Part shown: positions 1 through 9,409 of the stretch, piece by piece | How the letters are laid out: each line of letters begins with the position of its first letter | Numbering within the stretch: the first letter of the stretch is position 1 | Assembly (NCBI GenBank): GCA_963741525.1 | Contig: CAVUIW010000027.1 | Span: 1 to 64,000 of the forward strand | Direction of reading: 5' to 3' | From: JANNSX01 sp963741525 | Lineage (GTDB): Bacteria; Pseudomonadota; Alphaproteobacteria; Rhizobiales; Hyphomicrobiaceae | DNA: 64,000 nucleotides | The notes under the pieces: generated by a model | Database searches by the model: none | Told to the model about the DNA's origin: nothing | Seen by the model: the letters and a program-made list of their open reading frames with translations, nothing else | Made by a program: the position numbers and the translations under genes

Positions 1-1116
1 GCCAGCCCAAAGTCGGGATCGTCTCGGACGATGGCAACGCGATGATCGACTATGATCACCTGGTGCTCGCGACCGGATCGCGCGACTTCGTGCCCTCGTT
101 CCGCGGCTGGGAGTTGCCGGGTGTGCTCGGTGTGCTTGCGGGTCGAAGCTACTCGACGCCTATCAGTGCTTCGAGGGTGAGCGCGTGCTCGTGCTCGGGA
201 CGACGGTGGAGGCGGTTGCGTTTGCGCGCAGCGCCAGAGAGAAAGGTGTCGGAATTGCCGGACTGATCGAACCATCCTCTTCGTTTCAAGGTTCGACCGC
301 CGATCTCGCTTGGGTGCGCGACCATGGCATCGACGTGGTCTTCGGCACGGTAGTAGAAGCCGCCAACGGCACGACCTCGATCACTTCCGCGACGCTTGTC
401 GCGAGCGACGGCAGCGGGATGCGTCGCGAGATCGCGTGCGACACGATAAGCGTCGCCATCGGCACTTTGCCCAATATCGAGCTGCCGGCCGCCATGGGGT
501 GCGGGCTTCAGTTCTCCGAGCATTTCGGCACCTGGCTGCCCAATACGTCCGAGGAGCTCGAAACCACGCAATCAAACGTCCATTGGCTATCGCACTACAA
601 TCGTGGCTCAGATCAGATTGCACGCCTACTCGGCGCCATCGGCGGGACGCATAGCGTCGCGGCGCAGACTGTGAGCGAGGAGCCTAACGCGCGCACGCCA
701 GCCGAATATCTCCGCCTCTGGCTCGCAGCCCTGTTCCGCACCGGCGGCAAGGATGTCCTGCTCTGCCAGTGCGAGGCCGTAAGCCGCGCCGCGCTCCTTG
801 ATCTCACCCCGCCCAAGTATCTGGGCAGCGGTTTGAGCAGGCGAAATCGCCCGTCGTCGCCGGAACCATCGACCAGAACCTCGTCAAGCGCATGACCCGC
901 GTCGGCATGGGCCATTGCCAGGGCAAGCGCTGCCGCGACGAGGCAGCACTTCTCCTTTCGATCGCTCACGGCGTCGACCTCGCCCGCATCAAGCCGGCGT
1001 CGTATCGATTTCCCGTGCGCCCGATCGATCTGACGTTGATCTCGGCCGAGGACGACACCGTGGATACCCGCGAGCGCTGGCCGCACTGGCTCGAGCCCTA
1101 TGTTCAGCAGGACTAG
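1..1116 (+). CDS. FAD-dependent oxidoreductase, OoxA/HcnB-like alpha subunit (5' partial, frame broken)
   Basis: Flavoprotein that, with the next gene, should form a two-subunit amine or amino-acid dehydrogenase of the opine oxidase (OoxAB) / hydrogen cyanide synthase (HcnBC) family. The N-terminus is outside the window. Visible parts are an FAD-domain strand (LVLATGSRDFVPSF), a second Rossmann segment (ERVLVLGTTVEAVAFAR) and a C-terminal BFD-like [2Fe-2S] domain with four cysteines in LLCQCEAVS and GHCQGKRC. The frame changes near 140 and near 828; each is repaired by restoring one base (a G run at 140-142 in the first), so sequencing error is as likely as decay. Its stop overlaps the start region of the partner gene, implying one operon. 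The substrate cannot be read from sequence. Confidence 0.75.
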
Positions 1117-2280
1117 TGCTGTGAGCGGATACGATCTCATCGTCGTCGGCGGCGGCCTCGTCGGGCTCGCGACCGCCTACTATGCGCGCAAGACCGGCGC
1201 CAAGGTCATCGTGCTCGACCGCGGCGCGCTCGCCTATGAGGCCTCCTCGCGTGCCACTGGATTCCTCAGTCTCAGAGGCGAGACACCCGAGGAATGTCCT
1301 TTGGCACTCCTCGCCGAGCAACTCTGGCCCGGCCTCGACGAGGAGCTCGGCTATCCGACGGAGTGGACGCAGAAGGGCCGATTGTGGACGGCCTTCAACG
1401 ACAAGGAACTCGCCGGGCTGAAGGCGGTCTACAAGAGCTTTGAGACGACGGATATCAAGTTCGACTTCATCGATGCCAAGACCTGCCGCGAGCTGCTGCC
1501 GGCGCTCTCGGAGACAGTCATCGGCGGCATCCACACGACCCGATCGGGCCACGCCAATCCGCAACGCGCGAGCCAGGCTTTCGCCTGGGCCTATGCCGAT
1601 CTCGGCGGCGAGACGCTGGAGCATGTCGCCGTCCTGTCCGTCATCGAAAGCTCGGGCAAAGTCGCGGGCGTTCGCACCTCGAAGGGCGATGTTCTCGGCG
1701 GCACGGTCGTGCTCGCCGCAGGCGCCAACAATGTCACGCTGCTCGCGCCGTTCGGGGTCGTCTTCCCGACCGCGCCCGTCCGGCTCGAGTCCATGGTGAC
1801 GACGCCGCTGCCGCCGCTTTTCGACTACTGCCTCATCGGCCACGGGCTATCGCTGCGCCAGACACGTCGTGGCAACATCCACCTCAATGGTGGTCCGCAC
1901 GAATGGATCGACACAGCGCTCGACGCTGAGCCCGAGAAGCCCAACACGCCCATAGTGCGCAACATGGCGCGGCGATTGATCGAATTCTGCCGATCGCCAA
2001 GCAGGCGCAGATGTTGCGGTCCTGGGCGAGCGTGGTCGATATCACGATCGATCAGATGACGATCATCCATCGCTTCGAAACGCCTGCCGGACTGGTCGCG
2101 GCTTCCGCCGGCGGTCACGGCCTCGGCATGGCGCCGGCGCTGGGCGTCGCGCTCAGTGGCCTCGCGCTCCACGGCGCCACCAACGCGCCGATCTCGGCGC
2201 TGACGCTCGACCGGTTCAAGAACCTCTCGCCCAACTGGCGCGCCGAAAAGCATTGGACGGCGGGGTCGTACAATACGTAG
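1100..2280 (+). CDS. FAD-dependent oxidoreductase, OoxB/HcnC/DadA-like beta subunit (frame broken)
   Basis: DAO-family flavoenzyme, the expected catalytic partner of the preceding subunit: it would oxidise a secondary amine or amino acid on FAD and pass electrons to the alpha subunit. The N-terminus shows the dinucleotide fold YDLIVVGGGLVGLATAYYAR followed by an acidic FAD-binding strand (KVIVLDRG). The ATG at 1100 overlaps the end of the upstream gene; a GTG at 1121, directly before the conserved fold, is an equally good start. One base appears lost near 1988, moving the frame for the last third, which continues as IDQMTIIHRFETPAGLVAAS and the glycine-rich GGHGLGMAPALG typical of the family C-terminus. 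The TAG stop at 2278-2280 is also the first bases of a dispersed repeat. Confidence 0.75.
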
Positions 2281-2380
2281 AGTGCTTCCGTAAAAGTGCG
2301 AAGCGGTTCTCCGGTAAGAAGCACGACAAGCCACGGTGCTAGTGTGTTGGAGTGATGAGAACAAAAGCGGAAACACCCTG
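2278..2380 (+). repeat. Dispersed intergenic repeat, copy 1
   Basis: About 100 bp beginning TAGAGTGCTTCCG, with a middle part similar to AAGTGCGAAGCGG and an end with AAACACCCTG. Related copies lie at 39086-39213 (reverse orientation) and 51176-51280. The repeat supplies the stop codon of the upstream flavoprotein gene. Confidence 0.7.
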
Positions 2381-2609
2381 ATGGCCAGCACCCTCCAACA
2401 TGCCTCATGGGCCGCCGCCAGTGTGCGGGTATGGCGCGCCTCTCCCCTTGCGTTCCCGGAAGCCGCGCATCGGCGCGGCTATCCGGGATCATCACCCCTC
2501 GCCGTGTGAAGTCCGGTTTCTCAGCATGCCCGTGTGAAGGCCCCGGCTCTTTGCGTGTCCGGCGAGGCCGGCCACGCTGCGGCCGGGGACGCAAGTGGGG
2601 TGGGTTGTG
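2381..2609. other. Intergenic stretch, nothing recognised
   Basis: Short open frames occur here but show no recognisable domain, ribosome-binding context or codon pattern. The stretch separates the dispersed repeat from the first IS630 element. Confidence 0.4.
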
Positions 2610-3650
2610 CTAGAGTTCTTCCGACTTTAGTGGAATCGGCGGGATTCCCAAATCAGCCAGGATCTGATTCAAGCTACATGCTGGAGTTGGAGGCCAGCAT
2701 GCATGGCTCGACCCTATTCCCTCGATCTGCGTGAGCGCGTCGTGGCGCAAGTTGACGGTGGCATGAGCTGCCACGAGGTCGCCGAGTTGAACAGCCTCGT
2801 CCCCTCTACGGTCGTCAAGTGGACGCAGCGGCAGCGCCAGACCGGAAGCCCTGCCGCCAAACCGATGGGCGGCAAGCGGCCGTATCTCCTTGAAGAGCAG
2901 CGCGGTTGGTTACTGGCCCGCCTGCAAGAGAAGCCCGATCTGACGCTGCATGACCTTTTGGGTGAGCTTGCCGCGGTGCGCGGCGTGACCGTGTCGTGCG
3001 ACACGCTTTGGCGCTTTCTCAAGCGGGCCGGTGTCAGCTTCAAAAAAAACGCTGCACGCCAGTGAACAGGATCGGCCTGACGTTGCGCGCCGTCGCCACT
3101 GGTGGCGGCGCTTCCAGCCACGGTTGGCCATCGAGCGCCTGGTCTTCATCGACGAGACCTGGACGAAGACGAACATGACCCGCACTCATGGCTGGTGGCG
3201 TCGCGGCGAGCGGCTACTCGCAAAGGTGCCGCACGGTCATTGGCAGACGACGACCTTCCTGGCCGCGCTCCGGCATGACGGTATCACTGCGCCATGCGTC
3301 ATCGACGGCCCGATCAACGGCGAAAGCTTCCTCGCCTATGTCGAGCAAATCCTGATGCCGACACTCCATGCGGGCGACATCGTCGTCATCGACAATCTCG
3401 GCTCCCACAAAGGCGATGCGATCCGCAAGGCGATCCGCTCGGCCGGAGCGCGCCTGGCGTTTCTCCCGCCATACTCGCCCGATCTCAATCCGATCGAGCA
3501 GGTCTTCGCCAAGATGAAGACCCTGCTGCGAAAGGCGGAAGAGAGAACCCTCGAAGCCCTTTGGTGCAGGACCGGCGAACTGCTTCAGCACTTCTCGCCG
3601 AACGAATGTACCAACTACTTCAGAAACGCAGGCTATGGTTCCACTTAGAG
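2610..3650 (+). mobile_element. IS630-family insertion sequence A
   Basis: Element defined by its transposase (2703-3648) and by similar ends: CTTTAGTGGAATC near 2625 and, inverted, GGTTCCACTTAGAG at 3638-3650. The right end merges directly into the left end of IS630 element B, so B probably inserted at the edge of A. End positions are approximate. Confidence 0.65.
2703..3648 (+). CDS. IS630-family transposase A (two frames joined at an A8 run)
   Basis: DDE transposase of the IS630/Tc1/mariner superfamily, about 315 residues when joined. The first frame (to about 3050) encodes an N-terminal helix-turn-helix domain (YSLDLRERVVAQV, CHEVAELN). The second frame, open to 3648, has the catalytic core: LVFIDETW (first Asp), IVVIDNLGSHK (second Asp) and YSPDLNPIEQVFAKMK (final Glu). 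The frame changes by +1 at eight consecutive A residues at 3042-3049, where seven would keep one frame (SFKKTLHAS). The neighbouring, clearly different element breaks at the same kind of A8 run in the same direction, which fits the slippage described for some IS630 members better than a chance error. Confidence 0.85.
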
Positions 3651-4700
3651 CATTTTTCGCTCTAACGGAATCGGATGGGATTCCCAAGAGGGGCGAACAG
3701 TGATTCATGCTGGAGACCGGCGAAGGAGGCCGGTCGGCATGACGAAACCTCTTTCGAGCGATCTTCGTGAGCGTTTAGTTGGCGCGGTCGAGCAAGGCAT
3801 GAGTTGCCGGGAGGCGGCCGAGCATTTCGGCGTCGCACCGTCGTCGGCAGTGAAGATCGTCGGCTGCTGGCGCAAAAGCGGAAGCTCCAGGCCGCGTCCG
3901 CAGGGCGGCGACCGCCGATCGGGGCGGATCGAGGCTTTTGCCGCACAGATCATCGGCTGGCTTCGCGTCGAGGTCGACGTGACGCTCGCCGAGATCGCGG
4001 AGCGCCTCAGCGAGCGTCACGGCGAGAAGTTTTCACAGAGCGCGGTCTGGCGGCTGCTCGAGCGTCACGACGAGACGTATAAAAAAAAGCTCATGCGCCA
4101 GCGAGCGCGGACGTCCCGACATCGCCGAGGCACGCCGGGTCTGGTCGGCGGAGCAAGCAAGCCTTGAGGTGGAGCGCCTCGTATTCGTCGACGAGACAGG
4201 AGCTTCGACGAAGATGGCGCGGCTCTACGGACGCTCGCGGAAAGGCACGCGCTGTCAGGCCAGCATTCCGCACGGCCACTGGAAGACGCGAACCTTCGTC
4301 GGCGGCCTGCGCATTGGCGGCATGACGGCGCCGATGGTGCTCGACGGCGCCATGGACGGCGTGGCGTTCCACGCCTGGATCGAGCAAGGCCTGGCGCCGA
4401 CGCTCAAGCCCGGCGACGTCGTCGTCATGGACAATCTGCCGGCGCACAAGCCGGAACGCGTCAGAGAGGCCATCGAGGCCCATGGCGCACAGTTGCGCTA
4501 TCTACCGGGATATTCGCCCGATCTCAATCCGATCGAGAACGCCTTCGCTCAGCTCAAGGCGTTTCTGAAGAAGGTCGCGGCGCGGACCATTCCGGCTCTC
4601 GATCAAGCCATCGCCGACGCCCTTCCAAAGATCACCGCGCAAGATTGCCAGGGCTACTTCCACAACGCAGGATATGATCGCGTATGATCGAAAAATGCTC
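3648..4700 (+). mobile_element. IS630-family insertion sequence B
   Basis: Bounded by inverted ends GAGCATTTTTCG (3648-3659) and CGAAAAATGCTC (4689-4700), enclosing one transposase. A TA dinucleotide precedes the left end. The right end interrupts a RIME-like repeat that continues to 4803. Confidence 0.75.
3739..4687 (+). CDS. IS630-family transposase B (two frames joined at an A8 run)
   Basis: Second, divergent IS630 transposase. The start at 3739 (MTKPLSSDLRERL) matches the N-terminal DNA-binding domain; the first frame closes at 4167. The catalytic half is read in the +1 frame from the A8 run at 4081-4088 and shows LVFVDETGAST, VVVMDNLPAHK and YSPDLNPIENAFAQLK, the three acidic residues of the IS630 DDE core. 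Joined length is about 315 residues, normal for the family. Both halves look undamaged apart from the shift, so the element may be active if the shift is productive. Confidence 0.85.
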
Positions 4701-4803
4701 AAGAGACTTTCCGACCAAGTGGATACCGGTTGGTCGAAAGAAAGTGCTCAAAGCCAATAACTTAGACCGGCTTTCCGATTCCGTAGGATCGGAAAACGGT
4801 CTA
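4701..4803 (-). repeat. RIME-like palindromic intergenic repeat (copy 1, interrupted)
   Basis: Read on the minus strand it contains TTGAGCACTTTCTTTCGACC and ends in CTAG. The same unit occurs at 41280-41386. Its right part contains a hairpin of CCGGCTTTCCGAT and ATCGGAAAACGG. IS630 B abuts one end and IS630 C begins at the CTAG of the other end. The resemblance to Rhizobium intergenic mosaic elements is by general appearance only. Confidence 0.6.
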
Positions 4804-5949
4804 GTACCCGGAATCACAAGTCCCTAAGACGGCGACCTCTGACACGGCGTTGGTGAACTTTCGACTTCGTCCAGACGAACGGCTCGGCGTCGTCGTTGTA
4901 GGTTTGGATGAAGTCATTGATGTGCTCCTTGAGCTGCTCGATGGAGGTGAACGAGGCATCGGCCAGCGACTGGCCTTGCAGGATCGAGAACCATCCCTCG
5001 ACTTGGTTGAGCCAGGATGCGTGCGTCGGCGTGTGGTGGAAGGTTACGAGCGGATGTTGCGCGAGCCATCACTCGTTCTTCTTGTGGGTGTTCAAATTGT
5101 CGAGGATCACCTCGAGGCGTTTCTTCGGATAGGCTGCGACGATCTCGTCCATGAAGGCCAAGAACTCCTTTCGGCGCCTGCGCTTCTCGTGCTTGGCCTT
5201 GACCTTGCCGGTGGCCACTTCGAAGGCCGCGAACAACGTTGTTGTACCATGCCGCTTGTAGTCGTGGCTGTGGCCCGTCAACGTACGGCCGTTGGGCAGC
5301 TTCAAGTAGCCTTGCGCCCGTTCCAGCGCCTGGATCGACGGCTTTTCATCGACGCAGAGAACAACCGCGTTCTTGGGAGGCGCCAGATAGAGCCCAACCA
5401 CGTCGGCGGCCTTGGCGGCAAAGTCCGGATCGTTGCTCTCGCACCAGCTCTTGCGCCCCGCCAGATCGATCTTCTGCTTGCGCAGCGATCGCCACACGTA
5501 TTGCACATCAACATTGCCCAGCGCGTCCGCGATCAACGGTCCGCTCCAGCGCGCGAAACCCTTCGGTGGCGGAGCATCGAGGACCTTGCGAATGGCCGCA
5601 TCGGTCGCCTCGCCGTAAAGCGCCGGCGGTCCGCCGCGGTCGCGATCTTCCAGCCCATCAAGACCTTCCTGCGCGTAGCGGATGCGCCAAAGGCTCACCG
5701 TGGTCGGCGTCGTATCGAGATCGCGGCCAATCTGCCGCGTCGTGTGCCCGGCAGCCGCCGCCAACACAATGCGCGCCCGCAAAACATGCCGCTGCTCGGT
5801 CGTCGACGCCCGAACCCGCGCCTCCAGGATCGCGCGATCGCCACGCCGCAACCGGACTTTCTGTGCCGCTGAAATCATGCCATGTTGAATCACGGCGCGC
5901 GGCATCGCGATAGTGCAAACGTGACTTAGTCAAGTGAGATAGCGGGTAC
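4804..5949 (-). mobile_element. IS630-family insertion sequence C
   Basis: Flanked on both sides by CTAG (4801-4804 and 5949-5952), consistent with the TA target duplication of IS630. Both ends begin GTACCCG when read inward. The element encloses one transposase on the minus strand. Confidence 0.75.
4814..5905 (-). pseudogene. IS630-family transposase C with an in-frame TGA
   Basis: The frame runs 363 residues but is cut by a TGA at 5069-5071 after residue 278 (DNLNTHKKNE). Beyond the stop the frame goes on with the expected C-terminus (HASWLNQVEGWFSILQGQSL), which carries the last catalytic Glu region of this IS630 subgroup. Upstream are a helix-turn-helix region (TTRQIGRDLDTTPTTVSLWR) and the first Asp in VLCVDEKPSIQ. 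A third subgroup, distinct from elements A and B. The single stop makes it inactive as written; a point mutation or base-call error of one codon would explain it. Confidence 0.8.
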
Positions 5950-5952
5950 TAG

Positions 5953-6257
5953 CTCGCATCCCCAGAACCAATTTCAAAGGCTTTACTCGCTACGATGCCG
6001 ACCAATGCTGGTGTGTCGTCTGAGTTCCTGTCTGGAAAAATGGACGGGCGAGTATGTCAGAACAAAGGGCACGGCGACACGAGAGCCCCGGTTTGTATCG
6101 AGAAGCCATCTCATCAGACTGCTTCGCATCGAGAGATCGTCGCGACGTCGGCTTAGTGCCACGCGCGACGTTCTAGGCTGATACACGACCGCACAATCCT
6201 TCGCCTTGACCCACGCCGGCCCCACGTGCCAAGCCCATTCGTGCAGCCGCACTAGAA
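5953..6257. other. Intergenic stretch, nothing recognised
   Basis: About 300 bp between IS630 C and the next gene. Minus-strand open frames exist but lack any recognisable motif. It probably holds the promoter of the downstream gene, which I cannot place. Confidence 0.3.
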
Positions 6258-6980
6258 ATGAATCCAGCCATGCCCCCATTGAAGCCTCTCTTCACCCCGC
6301 CCGCGCCCGTCCTTGCCCCGATCTCCGGGGTGTCCGGCAGCGGCTTTCCCGTCCGGCGGCTCTTCTGCATCGGCCGAAACTATGCCGATCATGCCCGCGA
6401 GATGGGCAAGGATCCGACGCGCGAGCCGCCGTTCTTTTTCACCAAATGGGCGGAAGCCGTGGTGCCCTCCGGCACGACGATCGCCTATCCGCCCGAGACG
6501 ACTAATTACCACTATGAGATCGAGCTGGCGGTCGCCATCAGCGCCTCGGGATTTCGTGTCGCGCCCACCGATGCCGGCGAGCTCGTCTGGGGCTATGGCG
6601 TCGGCCTCGACATGACGCGGCGCGACTTGCAGCAGATCGCCAAGGATATGGCGCGGCCGTGGGACGTCGCAAAGAACGTGCCGCAGTCCGCGCCCCTCGG
6701 AGACCTCGTTCCCAAGGCTCAGGCGGGCGACATTTCCGCAGCCGGGATCTCGCTCGACGTCAACGGCGCGGTGAAGCAGCAGGGCCGTATCGCCGACATG
6801 ATCTGGTCCGTGCCCGAAATCATTGCCGAGGTCTCGCGCTTCTACCGGCTCGAGCCCGGCGATCTCATCTTTACCGGCACGCCGGCCGGCGTTGGCCCCG
6901 TCAAACCCGGCGATCGTCTCGCCGGCCGGATCGGCGGATTGCCGCTGCTCGAGATCGGAATCGGCGAGGCCGCCGCCTGA
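6258..6980 (+). CDS. Fumarylacetoacetate hydrolase family protein
   Basis: Enzyme of the FAH superfamily, which hydrolyses or decarboxylates C-C bonds in acyl-pyruvate type intermediates using a divalent metal. At 240 residues it has the usual single-domain bacterial length. Visible family signatures are FCIGRNYADHAREMG at the start of the catalytic barrel, the metal-ligand pair of glutamates in YHYEIELAVA, the third ligand Asp in GYGVGLDMTRRDLQ, and the C-terminal FTGTPAGVGPVKPGD. It is followed by an FAD oxidoreductase and an HpcH/HpaI aldolase on the same strand, which suggests a shared catabolic route. The exact substrate is not determinable. Confidence 0.9.
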   Translation: MNPAMPPLKPLFTPPAPVLAPISGVSGSGFPVRRLFCIGRNYADHAREMGKDPTREPPFFFTKWAEAVVPSGTTIAYPPETTNYHYEIELAVAISASGFRVAPTDAGELVWGYGVGLDMTRRDLQQIAKDMARPWDVAKNVPQSAPLGDLVPKAQAGDISAAGISLDVNGAVKQQGRIADMIWSVPEIIAEVSRFYRLEPGDLIFTGTPAGVGPVKPGDRLAGRIGGLPLLEIGIGEAAA

Positions 6981-7077
6981 CGACGGGCTCGTATGCGCTG
7001 GCCGTGCCGAGCTTGGCCAGCCGATGGGATGCGTCTAGGGTTGCCCTCGCACTTCACTCCCAGCGCGAGACACCGGC

Positions 7078-8463
7078 ATGAGCGAACCCCTCTACGACGC
7101 CGTCATCATCGGCGGCGGACCGGCCGGCCTGGCCGCGGCCTGGCAGCTGCGCGACCGCAACATCCTCGTCCTCGAACAATCGCACCGGTTGGGCGGGCGC
7201 CTCTACTCGGAGACGCGCGGCGACTTCTGGATCAATTTCGGCGGCCATCTCTGCCCGGCGCCCGGTTCCCACATGCGCAACCTCATGGCGGCGCTCGGCA
7301 TCGAGGCGATCGACATCCCCGGCAATAAGTTCGCACTCTGGCACGCAGGCAAGGTCGTCACCCCCACCAATGTGACGAACCTACCGCTGACGCTGCCGCT
7401 CTCGCTCTCGGAGCGCATGGCGATGGCCCGCGCCGGCCTCAAGATCCGTGGCGCGGTGGCGCGCTGGCGGGAGGTCGTGAAGCCGCTTCCAGGCGAGACA
7501 AGCGAGGCCCGGCGTGCGCGCGCCTCTCAATTCATGTCCGACCGCACCTTCCGCGATCTCATCGGCAACATGCCGCCGCGCATCGAGGCCCTCTTCCGCG
7601 CCGCTGGTGAGCGCTCGGCCGCCGAGATGGAGGAGTTCAGCGCCGGTGTCGGCATCACTCTGTTCGGCATGGTGTGGGCGGGCAAGAACGACTCGATGGC
7701 GGTCAACATGCTGGGCGGCTCGGGCCAGCTCGGTGAGGCAATGACGGAGCGGCTGGGGGACCACGCGCTTTGCCACGCCAAAGTGCGGAGTGTCGAGCCG
7801 ACCGGTGGCCGCGTGCGTGTCACCTATGAACAGAATGGCGAGCCGCGCACGGTGTCCGCCCTGCAGGCAATCGTCGCTGTTCCGGCACCTTCGGCAGCCG
7901 GAATCGTCAAGGGCGTTCCCGAGGACGTACTCTCGACTCTGGGTGCGGTGCGCTACGGCCCGTTCCCCAGCATGGGCTTCGTGACGGATGAGACCGGGCC
8001 GATGCCCTGGGACGATATCTACGCCATCACGGTGCCGGGCCAGACCATCAACATGATGTTCCATCACACGAACCCGCTGCGCGCACGCGGCGGCAAGAAA
8101 ACCGGCAGCAGCTTCATGGTCTACTCCGGCGGAACACCCGCTCACGCGATGATGCAGCTCTCCGAGGATGAGATCCGCGATCGCTACCTCGCGGACATCT
8201 TCCGGATCTATCCGGAACTCGAGCCGCTGATCCGCGAGACAAAGGTGCAGAAATGGTCGCCAGGCAACACCTGGCGCCCGCCCGGCTTCGACTTCGGCGC
8301 CATGGTCCGCTACAGCGCACGCACCGACACCGACATCCATTTCGCCGGCGACTACTTCGCCGAGATCGGCAACATGGAGACCGCCTGCGGCACCGGCATC
8401 GAGGCGGCCAAGCGCACGCGGGCGCGTCTTGAGGTGCTCGATCCCAAGCGCGTGGCAGCCTAG
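7078..8463 (+). CDS. NAD(P)/FAD-dependent amine-oxidase-like oxidoreductase
   Basis: 461-residue flavoprotein of the amine oxidase / protoporphyrinogen oxidase / phytoene desaturase group. The N-terminal FAD fold is clear (YDAVIIGGGPAGLAAAWQL, then ILVLEQSHRLGGR with the conserved Arg). A C-terminal FAD-contact motif is visible around DIHFAGDYFAEIGNMETACG. No signal peptide or membrane segment is seen. The start ATG at 7078 follows the previous gene by 97 bp. The position between a FAH-family hydrolase and an HpcH/HpaI aldolase suggests a step in degradation of a small organic acid or amine, but the family is too broad to name the reaction. Confidence 0.8.
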   Translation: MSEPLYDAVIIGGGPAGLAAAWQLRDRNILVLEQSHRLGGRLYSETRGDFWINFGGHLCPAPGSHMRNLMAALGIEAIDIPGNKFALWHAGKVVTPTNVTNLPLTLPLSLSERMAMARAGLKIRGAVARWREVVKPLPGETSEARRARASQFMSDRTFRDLIGNMPPRIEALFRAAGERSAAEMEEFSAGVGITLFGMVWAGKNDSMAVNMLGGSGQLGEAMTERLGDHALCHAKVRSVEPTGGRVRVTYEQNGEPRTVSALQAIVAVPAPSAAGIVKGVPEDVLSTLGAVRYGPFPSMGFVTDETGPMPWDDIYAITVPGQTINMMFHHTNPLRARGGKKTGSSFMVYSGGTPAHAMMQLSEDEIRDRYLADIFRIYPELEPLIRETKVQKWSPGNTWRPPGFDFGAMVRYSARTDTDIHFAGDYFAEIGNMETACGTGIEAAKRTRARLEVLDPKRVAA

Positions 8464-8498
8464 ACCATCAACTCATCACCACAGAAAGACGCGCCGCA

Positions 8499-9263
8499 AT
8501 GGCCAAATCCTTCGCGAAGACGATCCGGTCCCGGACTGAGATGATCGGCGGCTGGATGCAGATCCCCCATCCGATGGTGGCCGAGACGCTGGCGCAGTCG
8601 GGTGCCGACTTCATCCTCGTCGACGGCGAGCATGCGCCGATCCCGCCCGACGCCCTGATCGGCATCCTGCCCGCGATCGACCGTTTCCGGATGCCCGTTC
8701 TCTATCGTGTCCGGACCAACCAGTCCGACCTCATCAAGGGCGCGCTCGACGCTGGCGTCGCCGGCGTCATGGTGCCGATGGTGAACTCGGTCGAGGACGC
8801 CAAGGCGGTGATCGCGGCGGCCAAGTATCCGCCGATGGGAAAGCGCGGCGCGGGACCCTGGCGGGCTTCCAACTACTACATGGAGGAGGGTTACGTCGCA
8901 AAGGCCAATGCCGATGGCGCGGTCGTCCTGCAGATCGAGACCAAGGAGGCGGTCGAGGCGGTCGAGGACATTGCGCGCGTGAAGGGCGTCGATGCACTCT
9001 ACGTCGGCCCCTTCGATCTGTGCATGTCGATGGGACTGGAGCCCGGCAAGCTGCATCCCGAACTCATCGCCGCCTACAAGCGCATCAATGCGGCCGCCCG
9101 CAAGGCCGACATCGCGACGGCAATCGATGTCGGTTCACTCGCCTACATCAAGCCCTATCGCGAGCTGGGCTTCAGCCTGATGACGAACGGCCTGGACACC
9201 CAATTCCTGATCGACGGCAGCCGCGCCGTCACCAAATCGTTCAAGGATGCGTTCGGCAGGTAA
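8499..9263 (+). CDS. HpcH/HpaI family aldolase
   Basis: Class II pyruvate aldolase of the HpcH/HpaI/citrate lyase family, 254 residues, the standard length. It would cleave 2-oxo-4-hydroxy acids to pyruvate and an aldehyde with a divalent metal. Seen motifs: GADFILVDGEHAPIPPDAL (active-site region), VLYRVRTNQSDLIKGALDAG, GVAGVMVPMVNSVEDAKAV, and the metal ligands Glu and Asp in VVLQIETKEAVEAVED and ALYVGPFDLCMSMG. It lies 35 bp after the flavoprotein gene, likely one operon. It is the last gene before the proposed genomic island boundary at 9291. Confidence 0.9.
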   Translation: MAKSFAKTIRSRTEMIGGWMQIPHPMVAETLAQSGADFILVDGEHAPIPPDALIGILPAIDRFRMPVLYRVRTNQSDLIKGALDAGVAGVMVPMVNSVEDAKAVIAAAKYPPMGKRGAGPWRASNYYMEEGYVAKANADGAVVLQIETKEAVEAVEDIARVKGVDALYVGPFDLCMSMGLEPGKLHPELIAAYKRINAAARKADIATAIDVGSLAYIKPYRELGFSLMTNGLDTQFLIDGSRAVTKSFKDAFGR

Positions 9264-9290
9264 ATGAAGCGGGCGCCGCTAAAAGCTTTT

Positions 9291-9317
9291 TGGTGAGCCG
9301 GGAGGGAATCTAACCCG
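9291..9317 (+). repeat. Proposed attL: duplicated 3' end of tRNA-Lys
   Basis: 27 bp starting TTGGTGAGCCGGGAGGGAAT that match 33998-34024 in the same orientation with one mismatch. The matching part is the CCA end, acceptor strand and T arm of the tRNA-Lys gene at 33999-34073. A lone tRNA 3' fragment of this kind is the usual scar at the far end of an integrated element. Confidence 0.8.
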
Positions 9318-9409
9318 AACTATGGCCGGAAGTTGGTGACGGCTGGAATCGGGAAGACGGCAAATCGTGGGGGTTCTTGACGCCTCCACGTCTCCACCAA
9401 AGGAGCGAT

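Noticed and set aside
5069..5071. TGA in IS630 C as a selenocysteine or recoding codon
   Set aside because: No selenium-insertion hairpin was seen, transposases of this family do not use selenocysteine, and a one-base change explains it.
4850..5872. 340-residue plus-strand open frame over IS630 C
   Set aside because: Antisense shadow of the minus-strand transposase, whose motifs are clear.
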